Source of the DNA: Flavobacteriales bacterium
GTDB taxonomy: Bacteria > Bacteroidota > Bacteroidia > Palsa-965
Reading direction: 5' to 3'
NCBI GenBank assembly: GCA_002737665.1
Contig: NSIF01000016.1
Location: forward strand, 1-36,352
DNA length: 36,352 nucleotides
Both the position numbers and the translations under genes were made by a program. Under the pieces are notes generated by a model. The model searched no databases. It saw nothing but the letters and a program-made list of their open reading frames with translations, and was not told where the DNA came from. Shown here one piece after another: positions 24,008 through 33,258 of the stretch (positions are counted from its first letter, which is position 1; the number at the start of each line of letters is the position of its first letter).

Positions 24008-26446
24008 TTATTTCAATGTGTTTTTAAAAATCATCAATTGCCATGACTCCCAAGTTGGCAATGTGCTAAAATCTGTGATTTTCTTTCTGTACACCGATTG
24101 GTTATAGAAGTAATTCAAAACAGCTCCACACGGATTAGCTAAACGGCTATTAGCGCTGAACATAGCATTGGAGAGGTTTGTCAATAGCAGATCATTAAAG
24201 AAATTCAATCGTTTGAGTGCCTGCGCAGCATTCACTCGCGTCCTAAATTCATAAGAAACAGAAGTGTAGGCAACCAATTTTTCCATTGCATCACGATCTA
24301 AAGCCGCTTTTGCTTTTACCTCCAACCACTTAATTTCTACATTTCTTCCAGCAGTTCCAATTACTCCTTTGGTTAGATCCAAATATTTAATTGTGTTCTG
24401 CGGATACTGAAAAGCAAGTTTGTCAAGGGCAGTCGCTAAAACGTCATACGAGCGGGAAGACAATAACTTTTCATATTCAACAAGCATATCGGCTGAAATG
24501 ATATTGGTATTATTTATTACTGATTTTTGCAAGTATACATCATTACTATTTATTGCAGCATTGATAATTTCTTTTGAATCAACATCATTAATTAATTGAC
24601 GAATAACTTCACTTTTTAAAGCATGAAACTTTTCTTGAGCAAAGGATTTTTTTAAAGTTTCTCGTTTAAGTTCAAGTGAGAATTTATCTAACGCAACCAC
24701 TGCATCATATCGATCTAACATATTGGGAGCATCTAAAGCTTGATTTTTCAACCATTCAATTGATTTATCAAATTTCACATTTTTTAAAATTTCATTATTT
24801 GGATCAAACAATACAAAAGCAATTGGTTTGCCAGCCATATTTGGAATATCTACAATTTGCTTTTTATCCATAATCCATTTTTGAATCGGAGCAACTGTAC
24901 CATCAGCATAGTGCACCTCGAACCAAATAGGCATTTTAAAGAGAGGCACCACATCTTTTTGTTGTTGTATTTGTTCCACAGTAAAACGAGTAACTCGAAC
25001 ACCAGCTACAGTTATTTCTTCAGCCTCAACGTTATAAGAGGGTTCACCTCCATGGTAAACCCATTGTTCCCAAAACCAATGCAAATCCATTCCCGTTGTT
25101 TCTTCAAAAGAAGAAAGTAAATCCTCGGAAATCACATTTCCATAAGCGTGTTTATCGAGGTAATTCTTAACACCACGGTTGTAGGCCTCTTTACCACCGA
25201 CCACATACTTCAACATATTCAAAACAAAAGATCCTTTCGGATAATGTCGGGCACTGCCAGCCTGTGAATGTGCAATTGGGAAATCATTATTTAAAGCTTC
25301 ACTAAGAGCTGAATTTTGATCATTTCGTCGCTGCCAGTTAAAATGGTCTTCGCCATATACACTACGCTCAAAAAGTGCATCGTAGTAAGTTGCAAAACTT
25401 TCCTGTAACCAATGGTGTGCGTCACTCTTTGCGGTAATAAAATCGCCAAACCATTGGTGTGCTAATTCGTGCGCATTGACACCGACATAACCACGATCGG
25501 AGTTACCGCGTTCATCAACGAAAAGAAAATCACCAAAAACAGTAGCAGTCACATTTTCCATAGCGCCATACATAAACTCCTGAACAGGAATTTGTGAGTA
25601 GCTTGGCCAAGGATAATTGACACCAATTTCTTTTTCAAAAAAATCAATCATCTGCTCACTGTACTGATAAGTAACGGGAACACGATCTTTCCATTCGGGA
25701 TAATAATATAAATGTAATGGCACACCTGATTTAGATTTTGTATCCAATATAGCATAGTCGCCAATCCCCAACATAATTAAGTAAGGAGCATAAGGTTTTA
25801 ATAATTGGTAATGCCAGGTCTTTGTGCCATCCTTATTTAATTTTTCAGAAATTTTATTCCCATTAGAAAGAACTTTATAAGCTGCATCCATTACCACAAT
25901 CATATCAGTGGTAATTTTATCGTTCATCTCATCGTAGCAAGGAATCCAATTTCTATTATCTATTCCTTGTCCCTGAGTCCAAATTTGCTTTCTAGAAATT
26001 CCTGCCGGATCATTCCAGCCAATAAAATAAAGACCTTTACGAGGAGAAACTTCGTAAACAAGCGAAAGACTATCCAACTCATTTGGGTGCAACGTTTTGC
26101 CAGTAAAAACCCAAATTCCCTGCTTATCAGAAAGCGTCTTCACTACTTTTCCATTTAAGGTAGCAGATACTATTTTTATGCCGGGTCCATCCAAATAGAT
26201 TGAATCTACATTCTCCCGTAACGGTTTAAAGATGTGAGTGACTTTTCCCTTCACAAGTCCGGCTTTACAATCAAAAGATACTTGCAAACGCATGTGAATA
26301 AAGTCAACATAATGTTCGCGTGGCGCCCAAGAAGCATCATCAATATAGGTTCGTTTCTCATCTTTATAATCTTGTTTCACAACAAATTGAGCAGTAGCAG
26401 AGCTCGTAAAAGAAATAAAAACAATAATTCCTATTAATTTTTTCAT
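24008..26446 (-). CDS. M1-family aminopeptidase (ERAP/APN-like)
   Basis: An 812-residue protein with a signal peptide (KKLIGIIVFISFTSSATAQ). The catalytic domain is canonical: the exopeptidase motif GAMEN at 294-298, zinc ligands HELAH at 326-330 and Glu349 in HHWLQESFATY, with a GxxKG-like segment before it (GLYFIGWNDP). The C-terminal helical repeat region (about 560-812) is typical of M1 enzymes. It removes N-terminal residues from peptides, probably in the periplasm. Unlike the M1 protein at 1492 it has no barrel. It is read alone on the minus strand with no clear -7 box. Confidence 0.9.
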   Translation of the reverse strand: MKKLIGIIVFISFTSSATAQFVVKQDYKDEKRTYIDDASWAPREHYVDFIHMRLQVSFDCKAGLVKGKVTHIFKPLRENVDSIYLDGPGIKIVSATLNGKVVKTLSDKQGIWVFTGKTLHPNELDSLSLVYEVSPRKGLYFIGWNDPAGISRKQIWTQGQGIDNRNWIPCYDEMNDKITTDMIVVMDAAYKVLSNGNKISEKLNKDGTKTWHYQLLKPYAPYLIMLGIGDYAILDTKSKSGVPLHLYYYPEWKDRVPVTYQYSEQMIDFFEKEIGVNYPWPSYSQIPVQEFMYGAMENVTATVFGDFLFVDERGNSDRGYVGVNAHELAHQWFGDFITAKSDAHHWLQESFATYYDALFERSVYGEDHFNWQRRNDQNSALSEALNNDFPIAHSQAGSARHYPKGSFVLNMLKYVVGGKEAYNRGVKNYLDKHAYGNVISEDLLSSFEETTGMDLHWFWEQWVYHGGEPSYNVEAEEITVAGVRVTRFTVEQIQQQKDVVPLFKMPIWFEVHYADGTVAPIQKWIMDKKQIVDIPNMAGKPIAFVLFDPNNEILKNVKFDKSIEWLKNQALDAPNMLDRYDAVVALDKFSLELKRETLKKSFAQEKFHALKSEVIRQLINDVDSKEIINAAINSNDVYLQKSVINNTNIISADMLVEYEKLLSSRSYDVLATALDKLAFQYPQNTIKYLDLTKGVIGTAGRNVEIKWLEVKAKAALDRDAMEKLVAYTSVSYEFRTRVNAAQALKRLNFFNDLLLTNLSNAMFSANSRLANPCGAVLNYFYNQSVYRKKITDFSTLPTWESWQLMIFKNTLK

Positions 26447-26549
26447 AAACTTTTAAATAATTTGGAAGACAAGTTTAAGAAATTTTAAATATGAATTAAA
26501 CATATTTAGGTAAATGGGAAATTAGGGGGGATGAATGTGTTAAAATGGG

Positions 26550-27701
26550 CTACAAATAAATGGACTTTTCCCTTTCTCGGAGGTTATAGTTACTTGCCAT
26601 AACCTCACCATAAGCGCCTGCAGAGCGAATGGCAATTAAATCGCCCCGCTTTAACTCCGGCAAATCGAGTGCTTTTCCGAAACAATCGGATGATTCGCAA
26701 ACTGGACCTACAACATCGTAACGCAAATTGCTTGCAAGTGGCGAGGGTGTAAGATTTTGGATTTTATGATAGGCCTGATAAAGTGCAGGTCGAATTAATT
26801 CGGTCATGCCTGCATCAAGAATAGCAAAGTTTGTATTAACCCCTTTCTTAATGTATAACACACGCGACATCAACGAGCCACATTGTGCAACAAGCGCGCG
26901 ACCTAATTCGAAATGAACTTGTTGTCCCGGCCTTACCGTTAAAAATTTAGAAAAAATATCGAAATAGGTTTTGAAATCAGGAATGAGATTATTGTCCACA
27001 TCATAATAATCTATGCCTAATCCGCCACCTACATTAATAATCTGGAGATTAATTCTTCGACTCGCAAACCATTCCTGAATTTCATTGACACGTGTGCAAA
27101 GTGATTTAAAAACATTCATGTCCATAATTTGAGAGCCAATGTGAAAATGAATTCCGATGAGCTCAATTTGTGGAAACTTATTTAAACATTCTAGAACTTC
27201 TGGTAATTCATGAATGTTAATACCAAATTTATTCTCTTCCAATCCTGTAGTAATGTAATGATGTGTATTGGCTTGCACATTTGGATTGATGCGTAATGCA
27301 ACCCTTGCTTTTCGATTAAGGCCGTTGGCAAGTTGTGCTAAAACTTCTAGCTCGGGTAAGGATTCGCAATTAAAACAAAAAATATCATTGGCTAATGCCA
27401 GAAGCATTTCAGCATCGGTCTTCCCTACCCCTGCAAAAACAATTTCAGTTGGCGCAAACCCGGTTTCCAAAGCCCTTTTAACCTCATTGCCACTGACACA
27501 ATCGGCACCTAAATTGGAGTTTAAAATTCGACTAAGAATTTCGTGATTTGAATTTGCTTTTAAGGCATAATGGACATGAAAATTACTACTCTTTGAAGCA
27601 GCAGTACAAGCAGCAAGCGTTTGATCGAGTAGACCGAGGTCGTATACGTAAAACGGTGTTGGTTGATTTTGAAAGAGAGTTATTCGGTTTTGTGAGAACA
27701 T
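26550..27701 (-). CDS. lysA: Diaminopimelate decarboxylase
   Basis: A 383-residue fold-type III PLP enzyme: TPFYVYDLGLLDQ, the PLP lysine in HYALKANSNHEI, HFHIGSQI, the phosphate-binding GGGLGIDY, VGPVCESSDCFGK and the C-terminal YGEVMASNYNLR. It converts meso-diaminopimelate to lysine, the last step of the pathway. All catalytic motifs are present. It follows lysC by 55 bp on the same strand, so first and last steps of lysine synthesis are paired. The 3' side (26447-26549) belongs to the next gene's upstream region and shows only AT-rich sequence with a G6 run. Confidence 0.95.
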   Translation of the reverse strand: MFSQNRITLFQNQPTPFYVYDLGLLDQTLAACTAASKSSNFHVHYALKANSNHEILSRILNSNLGADCVSGNEVKRALETGFAPTEIVFAGVGKTDAEMLLALANDIFCFNCESLPELEVLAQLANGLNRKARVALRINPNVQANTHHYITTGLEENKFGINIHELPEVLECLNKFPQIELIGIHFHIGSQIMDMNVFKSLCTRVNEIQEWFASRRINLQIINVGGGLGIDYYDVDNNLIPDFKTYFDIFSKFLTVRPGQQVHFELGRALVAQCGSLMSRVLYIKKGVNTNFAILDAGMTELIRPALYQAYHKIQNLTPSPLASNLRYDVVGPVCESSDCFGKALDLPELKRGDLIAIRSAGAYGEVMASNYNLREREKSIYL

Positions 27702-27731
27702 TTACTAATTATTTTTTCACCAAAAGACGCA

Positions 27732-27754
27732 AAGGTGCGAAGCAAGGTGCGAAG
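27732..27754. repeat. Short tandem repeat between lysC and lysA
   Basis: AAGGTGCGAAGC is followed directly by AAGGTGCGAAG. The phrase CGCAAAGGTGCGAAG is, as far as I recall, a frequent intergenic word in Bacteroidota genomes. No function can be assigned. Confidence 0.6.
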
Positions 27755-27756
27755 TT

Positions 27757-29073
27757 TTATAAATTAAAAAGACCTTTGTTGAGCGCTTGCAATGTTTCTT
27801 TTTTAAGTCCTGATTCAATTAAGATAGATACGTTATTTTCACTTCCACCATAGGAAATCATGCGAATTGGAATGTTTTTTAAGGCGGCGAAAATTTTCTC
27901 AGCATAACCTTGTTTGGCTTGTTTAAAACTGCCTACAATACAAACAATGGTTTGATTTGAATCCACCTCAACAAGTCCGAAACTATTTAGTTCATTAACT
28001 ATTTCGTTTAAATGTTTTGGATTATCAATGGTAACAGAAACGGCAACCTCCGATGTCGTAATCATATCGATAGGAGTTTTGTAGCGTTCGAAAACCTCGA
28101 AAACAGAACGCAGAAAGCCAAAAGCTAATAACATTCTTCCAGATTTTATTTTGATAGCAGTAATTCCATCTTTTGCCGCCACTGCTGTAAACCGATCTTC
28201 TTTAGCGTCTGCGCCAATCAAGGTTCCAACTGCGTCTGGCTGCATGGTATTGAGTAAACGCACTTTTACATTTCTTTTCTGTGCAGGAAGCACACAGGTA
28301 GGATGCAAAATTTTGGCTCCGAAATAAGCTAACTCCGCGGCTTCATCAAATGTCAATTCATGAATTGGAAAAGTATGGTCCACAATTCGTGGATCGTTGT
28401 TATGCATGCCATCAATATCAGTCCAAATCTGAACCTCTTCAGCTTGTAATGCTGCACCAATTAATGTGCTGGTATAATCACTTCCGCCACGCTTCAAATT
28501 ATCAATTTCGCCAAAAACATTTCTACAAATATATCCTTGTGTAATAAATAAATTTATTCCAGCATATTTCAAAAGTTCCGCTTGTAAATATTTTTGGATG
28601 TATGCTAAATCGGGTTCCTCATTACCATCGATACGCATAAAATTTAGTGCAGGTAATAAAACTGATTGTACACCAATTTCTTCTAAATAATATTGAACAA
28701 GTGCAGTGCTCAGTAATTCTCCCTGTGCAAGAATTGCCTTTTCTTCATTGGCTGTGAATAGGTCAATGGTGAAATTTCGCAAATATTCAAAATGCTCTTG
28801 TACCAATTCATTTCCTTTTTTCTTTCCCAAATCGGAACTAAAAAGTTCACCGACCACTGAATGGTAGTTATTTTCCAATGCTGCGATAAATTCGCGAGCA
28901 GCATCATTTTCCTTAGCGTAAAGCAGATTTGCTATTTCAATTAACTTATTTGTTGTTCCCGACATAGCGGAAAGGACAACAATTTTAGGCCGATCGGTAA
29001 CGATCAGCTTGGTAAGTGATTGAATGCGTTCGGGACTGCCAACCGAAGTTCCTCCGAATTTTAAAACGAGCAT
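27757..29073 (-). CDS. lysC: Monofunctional aspartate kinase
   Basis: A 438-residue enzyme starting MLVLKFGGTSVGSPERI (the KFGGTS ATP/aspartate motif), with IVVLSAMSGTTNKLIEIA, GGSDYTSTLIGAAL and EVQIWTDIDGMHNNDPRIV. Two C-terminal ACT domains follow, the first around VSVTIDNPKHLNEIVN and the second around IVCIVGSFKQAKQGYAEKI. It phosphorylates aspartate, the committed step toward lysine, threonine, methionine and diaminopimelate. The ACT domains imply feedback control by an amino acid, probably lysine given lysA next door (inference). There is no fused homoserine dehydrogenase. Confidence 0.95.
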   Translation of the reverse strand: MLVLKFGGTSVGSPERIQSLTKLIVTDRPKIVVLSAMSGTTNKLIEIANLLYAKENDAAREFIAALENNYHSVVGELFSSDLGKKKGNELVQEHFEYLRNFTIDLFTANEEKAILAQGELLSTALVQYYLEEIGVQSVLLPALNFMRIDGNEEPDLAYIQKYLQAELLKYAGINLFITQGYICRNVFGEIDNLKRGGSDYTSTLIGAALQAEEVQIWTDIDGMHNNDPRIVDHTFPIHELTFDEAAELAYFGAKILHPTCVLPAQKRNVKVRLLNTMQPDAVGTLIGADAKEDRFTAVAAKDGITAIKIKSGRMLLAFGFLRSVFEVFERYKTPIDMITTSEVAVSVTIDNPKHLNEIVNELNSFGLVEVDSNQTIVCIVGSFKQAKQGYAEKIFAALKNIPIRMISYGGSENNVSILIESGLKKETLQALNKGLFNL

Positions 29074-29268
29074 ATCTGAGCTAAATTGATCCTAAATTTC
29101 CAACAATTAAAGCGAAGGTAATAATTACATGTAAGGAGAAGCAAGATTTATTGAAATTCAAATCTAAGTACCAATCGATAATTCGATTTCTTGAAAATTT
29201 GACAAATAATGTACAAAAGGATGTTAATAGGTTCTTGGCATTAGCAATCAAAAATCCGTTTAAACTCT

Positions 29269-29276
29269 TATTTTTG
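29269..29276 (+). promoter_or_regulatory. -7 promoter box of gldF
   Basis: TATTTTTG matches TAnnTTTG and lies 18 nt before the ATG at 29295. It is inside the track's longer ORF (29151), which argues for the shorter start. Confidence 0.5.
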
Positions 29277-29294
29277 CGTCGCAGTATATTTACT

Positions 29295-30032
29295 ATGAAA
29301 TCACTATTTCTTAAAGAAATCCGCAGTTTTCTAAATTCCCTTATTGGGTACATCGTAATTATCGTCTTTTTGCTGGGGATCAGTCTTTTTATGTGGATCA
29401 TTAAGGGAGAAAGTAATGTACTCGATAACGGGTATGCAACTATTGACACCTTATTTGCAATTGCACCATGGGTATTTCTGTTTTTAATTCCAGCTATTAC
29501 AATGCGATCATTTGCGGATGAAAAAAAAACGGGTACGATTGAATTGTTACTTACTCGTCCGCTCACTGATTTACAAATTATTATTGCAAAATACGCAGCA
29601 GGACTTGCACTTGTTTTATTTTCCTTGATTCCAACACTTGTATATTATTTCAGTGTTTACAAATTAGGAACGCCACAGGGCAACATTGACGCAGGCGGAA
29701 CATGGGGTTCGTATATCGGTTTGTTATTACTTGGTTCTTCTTTTGTGTGCATCGGTGTTTTTTCTTCCTCACTTACCGACAATCAAATTATCGCATTTAT
29801 AATTTCATTAGCAATGTGTTTTTTCTGTTACACTGGATTTGAACAAATTAGTTCTCTTTCATTATTTGGAAAAGCAGATACATTTATTGAAGCGCTCGGA
29901 ATTAACCAACATTACAATTCACTTTCTCGTGGAGTAATTGATATAAGAGACGTAGTTTATTTTCTGGGATTCAACGCATTTTTTATCCTGCTAACAAAAA
30001 CTGTTTTAGAAAGCCGTAAATGGCAAAAATAG
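29295..30032 (+). CDS. gldF: Gliding-motility ABC transporter permease GldF
   Basis: About 245 residues with six membrane segments, opening MKSLFLKEIRSFLNSLIGYIVIIVFLLGISLFMW and containing AITMRSFADEKKTGTIELLLTRPLTDLQIIIAKYAAG, the hallmark of ABC-2/GldF permeases. The track starts at 29151, but those 48 extra residues are poorly hydrophobic and lie across the promoter box, so the ATG at 29295 is chosen. GldF works with the ATPase GldA and with GldG in Flavobacterium-type gliding. GldA is not in the window. A small gene remnant separates it from gldG. Confidence 0.9.
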   Translation: MKSLFLKEIRSFLNSLIGYIVIIVFLLGISLFMWIIKGESNVLDNGYATIDTLFAIAPWVFLFLIPAITMRSFADEKKTGTIELLLTRPLTDLQIIIAKYAAGLALVLFSLIPTLVYYFSVYKLGTPQGNIDAGGTWGSYIGLLLLGSSFVCIGVFSSSLTDNQIIAFIISLAMCFFCYTGFEQISSLSLFGKADTFIEALGINQHYNSLSRGVIDIRDVVYFLGFNAFFILLTKTVLESRKWQK

Positions 30033-30090
30033 TATTGGGTATTTAGTATTCAGTAATACGCCAACTATTAATTAACAAAGAGCAAAATTT

Positions 30091-30171
30091 ATGCATCAAT
30101 TTAAAGAATTGAAAATCTGGCAAAAGGCGATTGACTTAACAGTTGATATATATAATCAATCCAAAATATGA
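30091..30171 (+). pseudogene. N-terminal remnant of a four-helix-bundle (23S rRNA intervening-sequence type) protein gene
   Basis: Too short for the ORF track. ATG to TGA encodes MHQFKELKIWQKAIDLTVDIYNQSKI, 26 residues. This is the recognisable start of the S23/four-helix-bundle family (about 120 residues; F-x-x-L-x-I-W-Q-K-x-x-x-L), which is scattered widely in Bacteroidota. The rest is missing apart from a possible scrap (YQLQARLK, around 30175-30200). The preceding GTATTGGGTATTTAGTATTCAG sequence is, from memory, common beside such genes. It lies in the 194-bp gldF-gldG gap. Confidence 0.7.
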
Positions 30172-30226
30172 CATATCAATTACAAGCAAGGCTTAAATAA
30201 AAACGTTAACCAGTCGCAATACTACC

Positions 30227-31966
30227 ATGAGTACAATAAATAAAAAACGATCTGATTTAATCAACCTCGCATTGGGGCTATTGATTATTGTTATCGTGAA
30301 TGTACTTTCGCAATATGTAAATGCTCGCATTGACCTCACCTCTGAAAAGCGCTATACCCTATCCGAAAGCACAGCGGAAATGCTCACAAAATTAAATGAC
30401 CTCGTCTACTTCAAAGTGTATTTAGATGGAGAATTCCCACAAGGATCGGGTGACTACAAACGATTGCGCGATGAGACAAAAATTATGCTGGATGAATTTC
30501 GTGCTGTGGCGGGAGATAAAGTTCAGTATGAATTTATTGACCCTTACAGCAATCCAGATGTCAAAGAACAAACTAAATTTCAGAAACAACTTTTTGCAAA
30601 GGGCTTAATTCCGCAAATGGAAAATTTTACGGATGATAACGGATCGCAAGTTATGAAGCGACTTTTCCCTTGGGCAATAGCCTCCTACCATGGTGTTGAG
30701 GTTTTGGTTCCATTGATGGGTTCAAGTACAGTAAAACCAAATGAGGTGCAATTGAATCATTCCGTAGAAGGTTTGGAGTACGAAATTTCAAATGCGATGC
30801 GTAAATTACAAATGCACATCAAACCGAAAATTGGAATCACTATTGGCCATGGCGAACCTGACACCCTAGAATTAGCAGACCTTGTAAAAAGTTTGCGCGA
30901 ATACTATACCGTTGAATACGTTTCATTCAATGGAAATCTAAATGCATTTAGAGATACGATGCAAAAATCAGATCAACTGTACAATAAATATACTGCAATC
31001 ATCATTGACGGACCAGATTCAACTTTTACGCCGCAAGAATTATTTATTCTCGATCAATTTATTATGTATGGAGGAAAAGCATTATTTCTGATTGATCCCG
31101 TTTCCATAAATATGGATAGTTTAACACTACGCGGAATTACCTATGGTCTTCCACGACCTACAGGTATTGAAGAACTAACGTTTAGATATGGAGCAAGAAT
31201 AAATACAACGCTGGTAGAAGACATCTACTGCGCTGATCTAGCCATTCCTATTGAAGGAGCAACAGCTCAATTTATGCCTATGCACTGGTACTACTCACCT
31301 ACTCTTCTACCAACAGAAAATCATCCAATTGTTAAAAATCTTGATCGTATTAAATTTGATTTTATAAGTACTGTTGACACTGTTGAAACAACTGCCGCAA
31401 TCCAAAAAACAATTCTTCTAAAAGCATCAGATAAATCAAGATTTCAACGCACACCGGTACGCATTAGTCTTCAAATAGCACAAATGGAGCGTGACCAAAG
31501 AAGTTTCAACAAGCCAAACCAATCCGTTGCAATTTTATTGGAAGGTCAATTTGAATCTTATTATAAAAATAAATTTTTACCTGATACTATCAAAAACAGC
31601 AAACTGATTGGATTTAAAGATAAAGGCCGGCAAACAAAAATTATTGTCGTAGGTGATGGAGATGTTGCGCGCAACCCTATTTACCAGGGAAATCCATTGC
31701 CACTTGGCTATGATTTAATGAACAGAATGAATAGAAATCAATACGCAAATAAAAATTTTCTACTCAACTGTATGAATTATTTATGTGACGACAACGGCTT
31801 GCTAAATGTTCGCTCACGAGTAGTAACTTTACGATTGTTAGATAGAGGGAAAATAAAAGATCACAGGTTAAAATGGCAAATTATAAATACACTTTTACCA
31901 ATTTTAGTCATCATTGGATTTGGTTTTCTGAGCTTTTACCTGCGCAAAAGAAAATACAGTGCTTAA
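30227..31966 (+). CDS. gldG: Gliding-motility-associated ABC transporter auxiliary protein GldG
   Basis: A 579-residue protein anchored at both ends: an N-terminal membrane segment (LINLALGLLIIVIVNVLSQYV) and a C-terminal one (INTLLPILVIIGFGFLSFYLRKRK). Between them is the extracytoplasmic ABC_transp_aux domain, beginning RIDLTSEKRYTLSESTAEMLTKLNDLVYFKVYLDG and including IGITIGHGEPDTLELADLVKSL and YTAIIIDGPDSTFTPQELFILDQFIMYGGKALFLID. This is the GldG pattern. It should act with GldF as part of the GldA-GldF-GldG transporter. It is in the same direction as gldF and the DUF4340 gene. Confidence 0.9.
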   Translation: MSTINKKRSDLINLALGLLIIVIVNVLSQYVNARIDLTSEKRYTLSESTAEMLTKLNDLVYFKVYLDGEFPQGSGDYKRLRDETKIMLDEFRAVAGDKVQYEFIDPYSNPDVKEQTKFQKQLFAKGLIPQMENFTDDNGSQVMKRLFPWAIASYHGVEVLVPLMGSSTVKPNEVQLNHSVEGLEYEISNAMRKLQMHIKPKIGITIGHGEPDTLELADLVKSLREYYTVEYVSFNGNLNAFRDTMQKSDQLYNKYTAIIIDGPDSTFTPQELFILDQFIMYGGKALFLIDPVSINMDSLTLRGITYGLPRPTGIEELTFRYGARINTTLVEDIYCADLAIPIEGATAQFMPMHWYYSPTLLPTENHPIVKNLDRIKFDFISTVDTVETTAAIQKTILLKASDKSRFQRTPVRISLQIAQMERDQRSFNKPNQSVAILLEGQFESYYKNKFLPDTIKNSKLIGFKDKGRQTKIIVVGDGDVARNPIYQGNPLPLGYDLMNRMNRNQYANKNFLLNCMNYLCDDNGLLNVRSRVVTLRLLDRGKIKDHRLKWQIINTLLPILVIIGFGFLSFYLRKRKYSA

Positions 31967-31983
31967 ATTAAATTTCTTTATTT

Positions 31984-31991
31984 TAAATTTG
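31984..31991 (+). promoter_or_regulatory. -7 promoter box of the DUF4340 gene
   Basis: TAAATTTG matches TAnnTTTG; 7 nt separate it from the ATG at 31999. This suggests independent, almost leaderless transcription from within the 32-bp gap after gldG. Confidence 0.45.
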
Positions 31992-31998
31992 AATAAGA

Positions 31999-33051
31999 AT
32001 GAAGCGTAATACAATAACGTTAATTATTGCAATACTTATTGGGGGACTGACGCTTTGGTTGATCAGCAGACAGAGTTCAAGTACAATTAGAGCTTCACTG
32101 CGCGACTTTGCTGTAAGTGATACAGGTGCAATAACCAAAATTTTTCTTATCGATAAGGCAAACAAACAGGTTACGCTAACACGTGAAACGACCGGTAAAT
32201 GGAAAGTAAATGGGAAATACGATGCGCGGCCAGATGGAATTAAAAATATTTTGGTAACTATTCACGATTTAAGTGTGCGAGAACCTGTTGGATTAAATGC
32301 AAAAGAAAATGTCATCAAAAAATTGGCCACAGGTTCTACTAAATGCGAAATTTATGCAGGAGCGAAACTCATTAAACAATATTATGTAGGCAATGAAACT
32401 GCAGATATGATGGGAACATACATGCTACTTTCAGATATTTCGGACGTAGATGAAATTGTAAATTCCTCGGAACCTTTTGTTATGGAAATCCAAGGATTTA
32501 ACGGCTATTTGACATCTCGTTATTTTACGAATGCATCGGAATGGCGAGACAGAACTGCCTTTCACTATTTTGTACCTGAAATACATACAATTACTATTCA
32601 GCACAAAGACGATATTGAAAATTCGTTTAAAATTATTCAGTCGGCAGGAAAAAATGTATTTAGTTTGCAAACAATTGCTGGAAAAAAAATTCCATTCGAC
32701 ACAATAGCAGTCAAGCAGTTTGTATCGTATTTCGGAAATATCGGATTTGAAAATTTTGCAGATAAACTACCAAAGGATAAGATTGATTCGATAATTCGCT
32801 CTGCACCAGCGCATGTTATTACAGTTACTGATGCAGCAAATCGAAAAACAGAATTGAAATTATTCTTAAAAAAGAATGAAGGGTCAAACCCAATTGATTC
32901 CACTGCTACAAAACCGCCTCCGTTTGATCCCGACAGAATGTATGCACAAATTAGTGGTACAGGCGATTTTGTAATTGTGCAATATTATGTTTTTGGAAAG
33001 TTATTGCAAACACCATCCTATTTTACATCCGTCAAAAGGCCAAAAGAATAA
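31999..33051 (+). CDS. DUF4340 domain-containing protein, gldG-associated
   Basis: A 350-residue protein with an N-terminal membrane anchor or signal (ITLIIAILIGGLTLWLISRQSSS) and an extracytoplasmic beta-rich body: FAVSDTGAITKIFLIDKANKQVTLTRETTGKWKVNGKYDARPDGIKNILVTIHDLSVREPV is the typical DUF4340 opening. DUF4340 proteins occur directly downstream of GldG-like ABC auxiliary proteins in many phyla, so a role with that transporter is likely, but the biochemical function is unknown. It ends with a Pro-rich section (SNPIDSTATKPPPFDPDRMYAQISGTGDFVIVQYYVFGKL). Confidence 0.75.
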   Translation: MKRNTITLIIAILIGGLTLWLISRQSSSTIRASLRDFAVSDTGAITKIFLIDKANKQVTLTRETTGKWKVNGKYDARPDGIKNILVTIHDLSVREPVGLNAKENVIKKLATGSTKCEIYAGAKLIKQYYVGNETADMMGTYMLLSDISDVDEIVNSSEPFVMEIQGFNGYLTSRYFTNASEWRDRTAFHYFVPEIHTITIQHKDDIENSFKIIQSAGKNVFSLQTIAGKKIPFDTIAVKQFVSYFGNIGFENFADKLPKDKIDSIIRSAPAHVITVTDAANRKTELKLFLKKNEGSNPIDSTATKPPPFDPDRMYAQISGTGDFVIVQYYVFGKLLQTPSYFTSVKRPKE

Positions 33052-33219
33052 TCCTCATTTATGTTAATCGCTAAAAATGAGCTATTCCCAATAGAAAACA
33101 AGAATAAAACAAAAAGCACCTTTAAACACGAAAGTAAACGAAAACAAGACCTTTGGTAAATTGTTTAAAAGTTGTTCACTAATTAGATATACAGCATCAA
33201 AGAAGACCAACAAAAGGAA

Positions 33220-33227
33220 TAATTTTG
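33220..33227 (+). promoter_or_regulatory. -7 promoter box of dnaN
   Basis: TAATTTTG matches TAnnTTTG and lies 31 nt upstream of the ATG at 33259. The rest of the 207-bp gap after the DUF4340 gene shows no gene. Confidence 0.5.
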
Positions 33228-33258
33228 TACGTTAACAAACAAATTTTTACGAAATCCT

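Noticed and set aside
29081-29566. 161-residue minus-strand ORF opposite gldF
   Set aside because: It is antisense to the strongly conserved gldF and has no family-like pattern.
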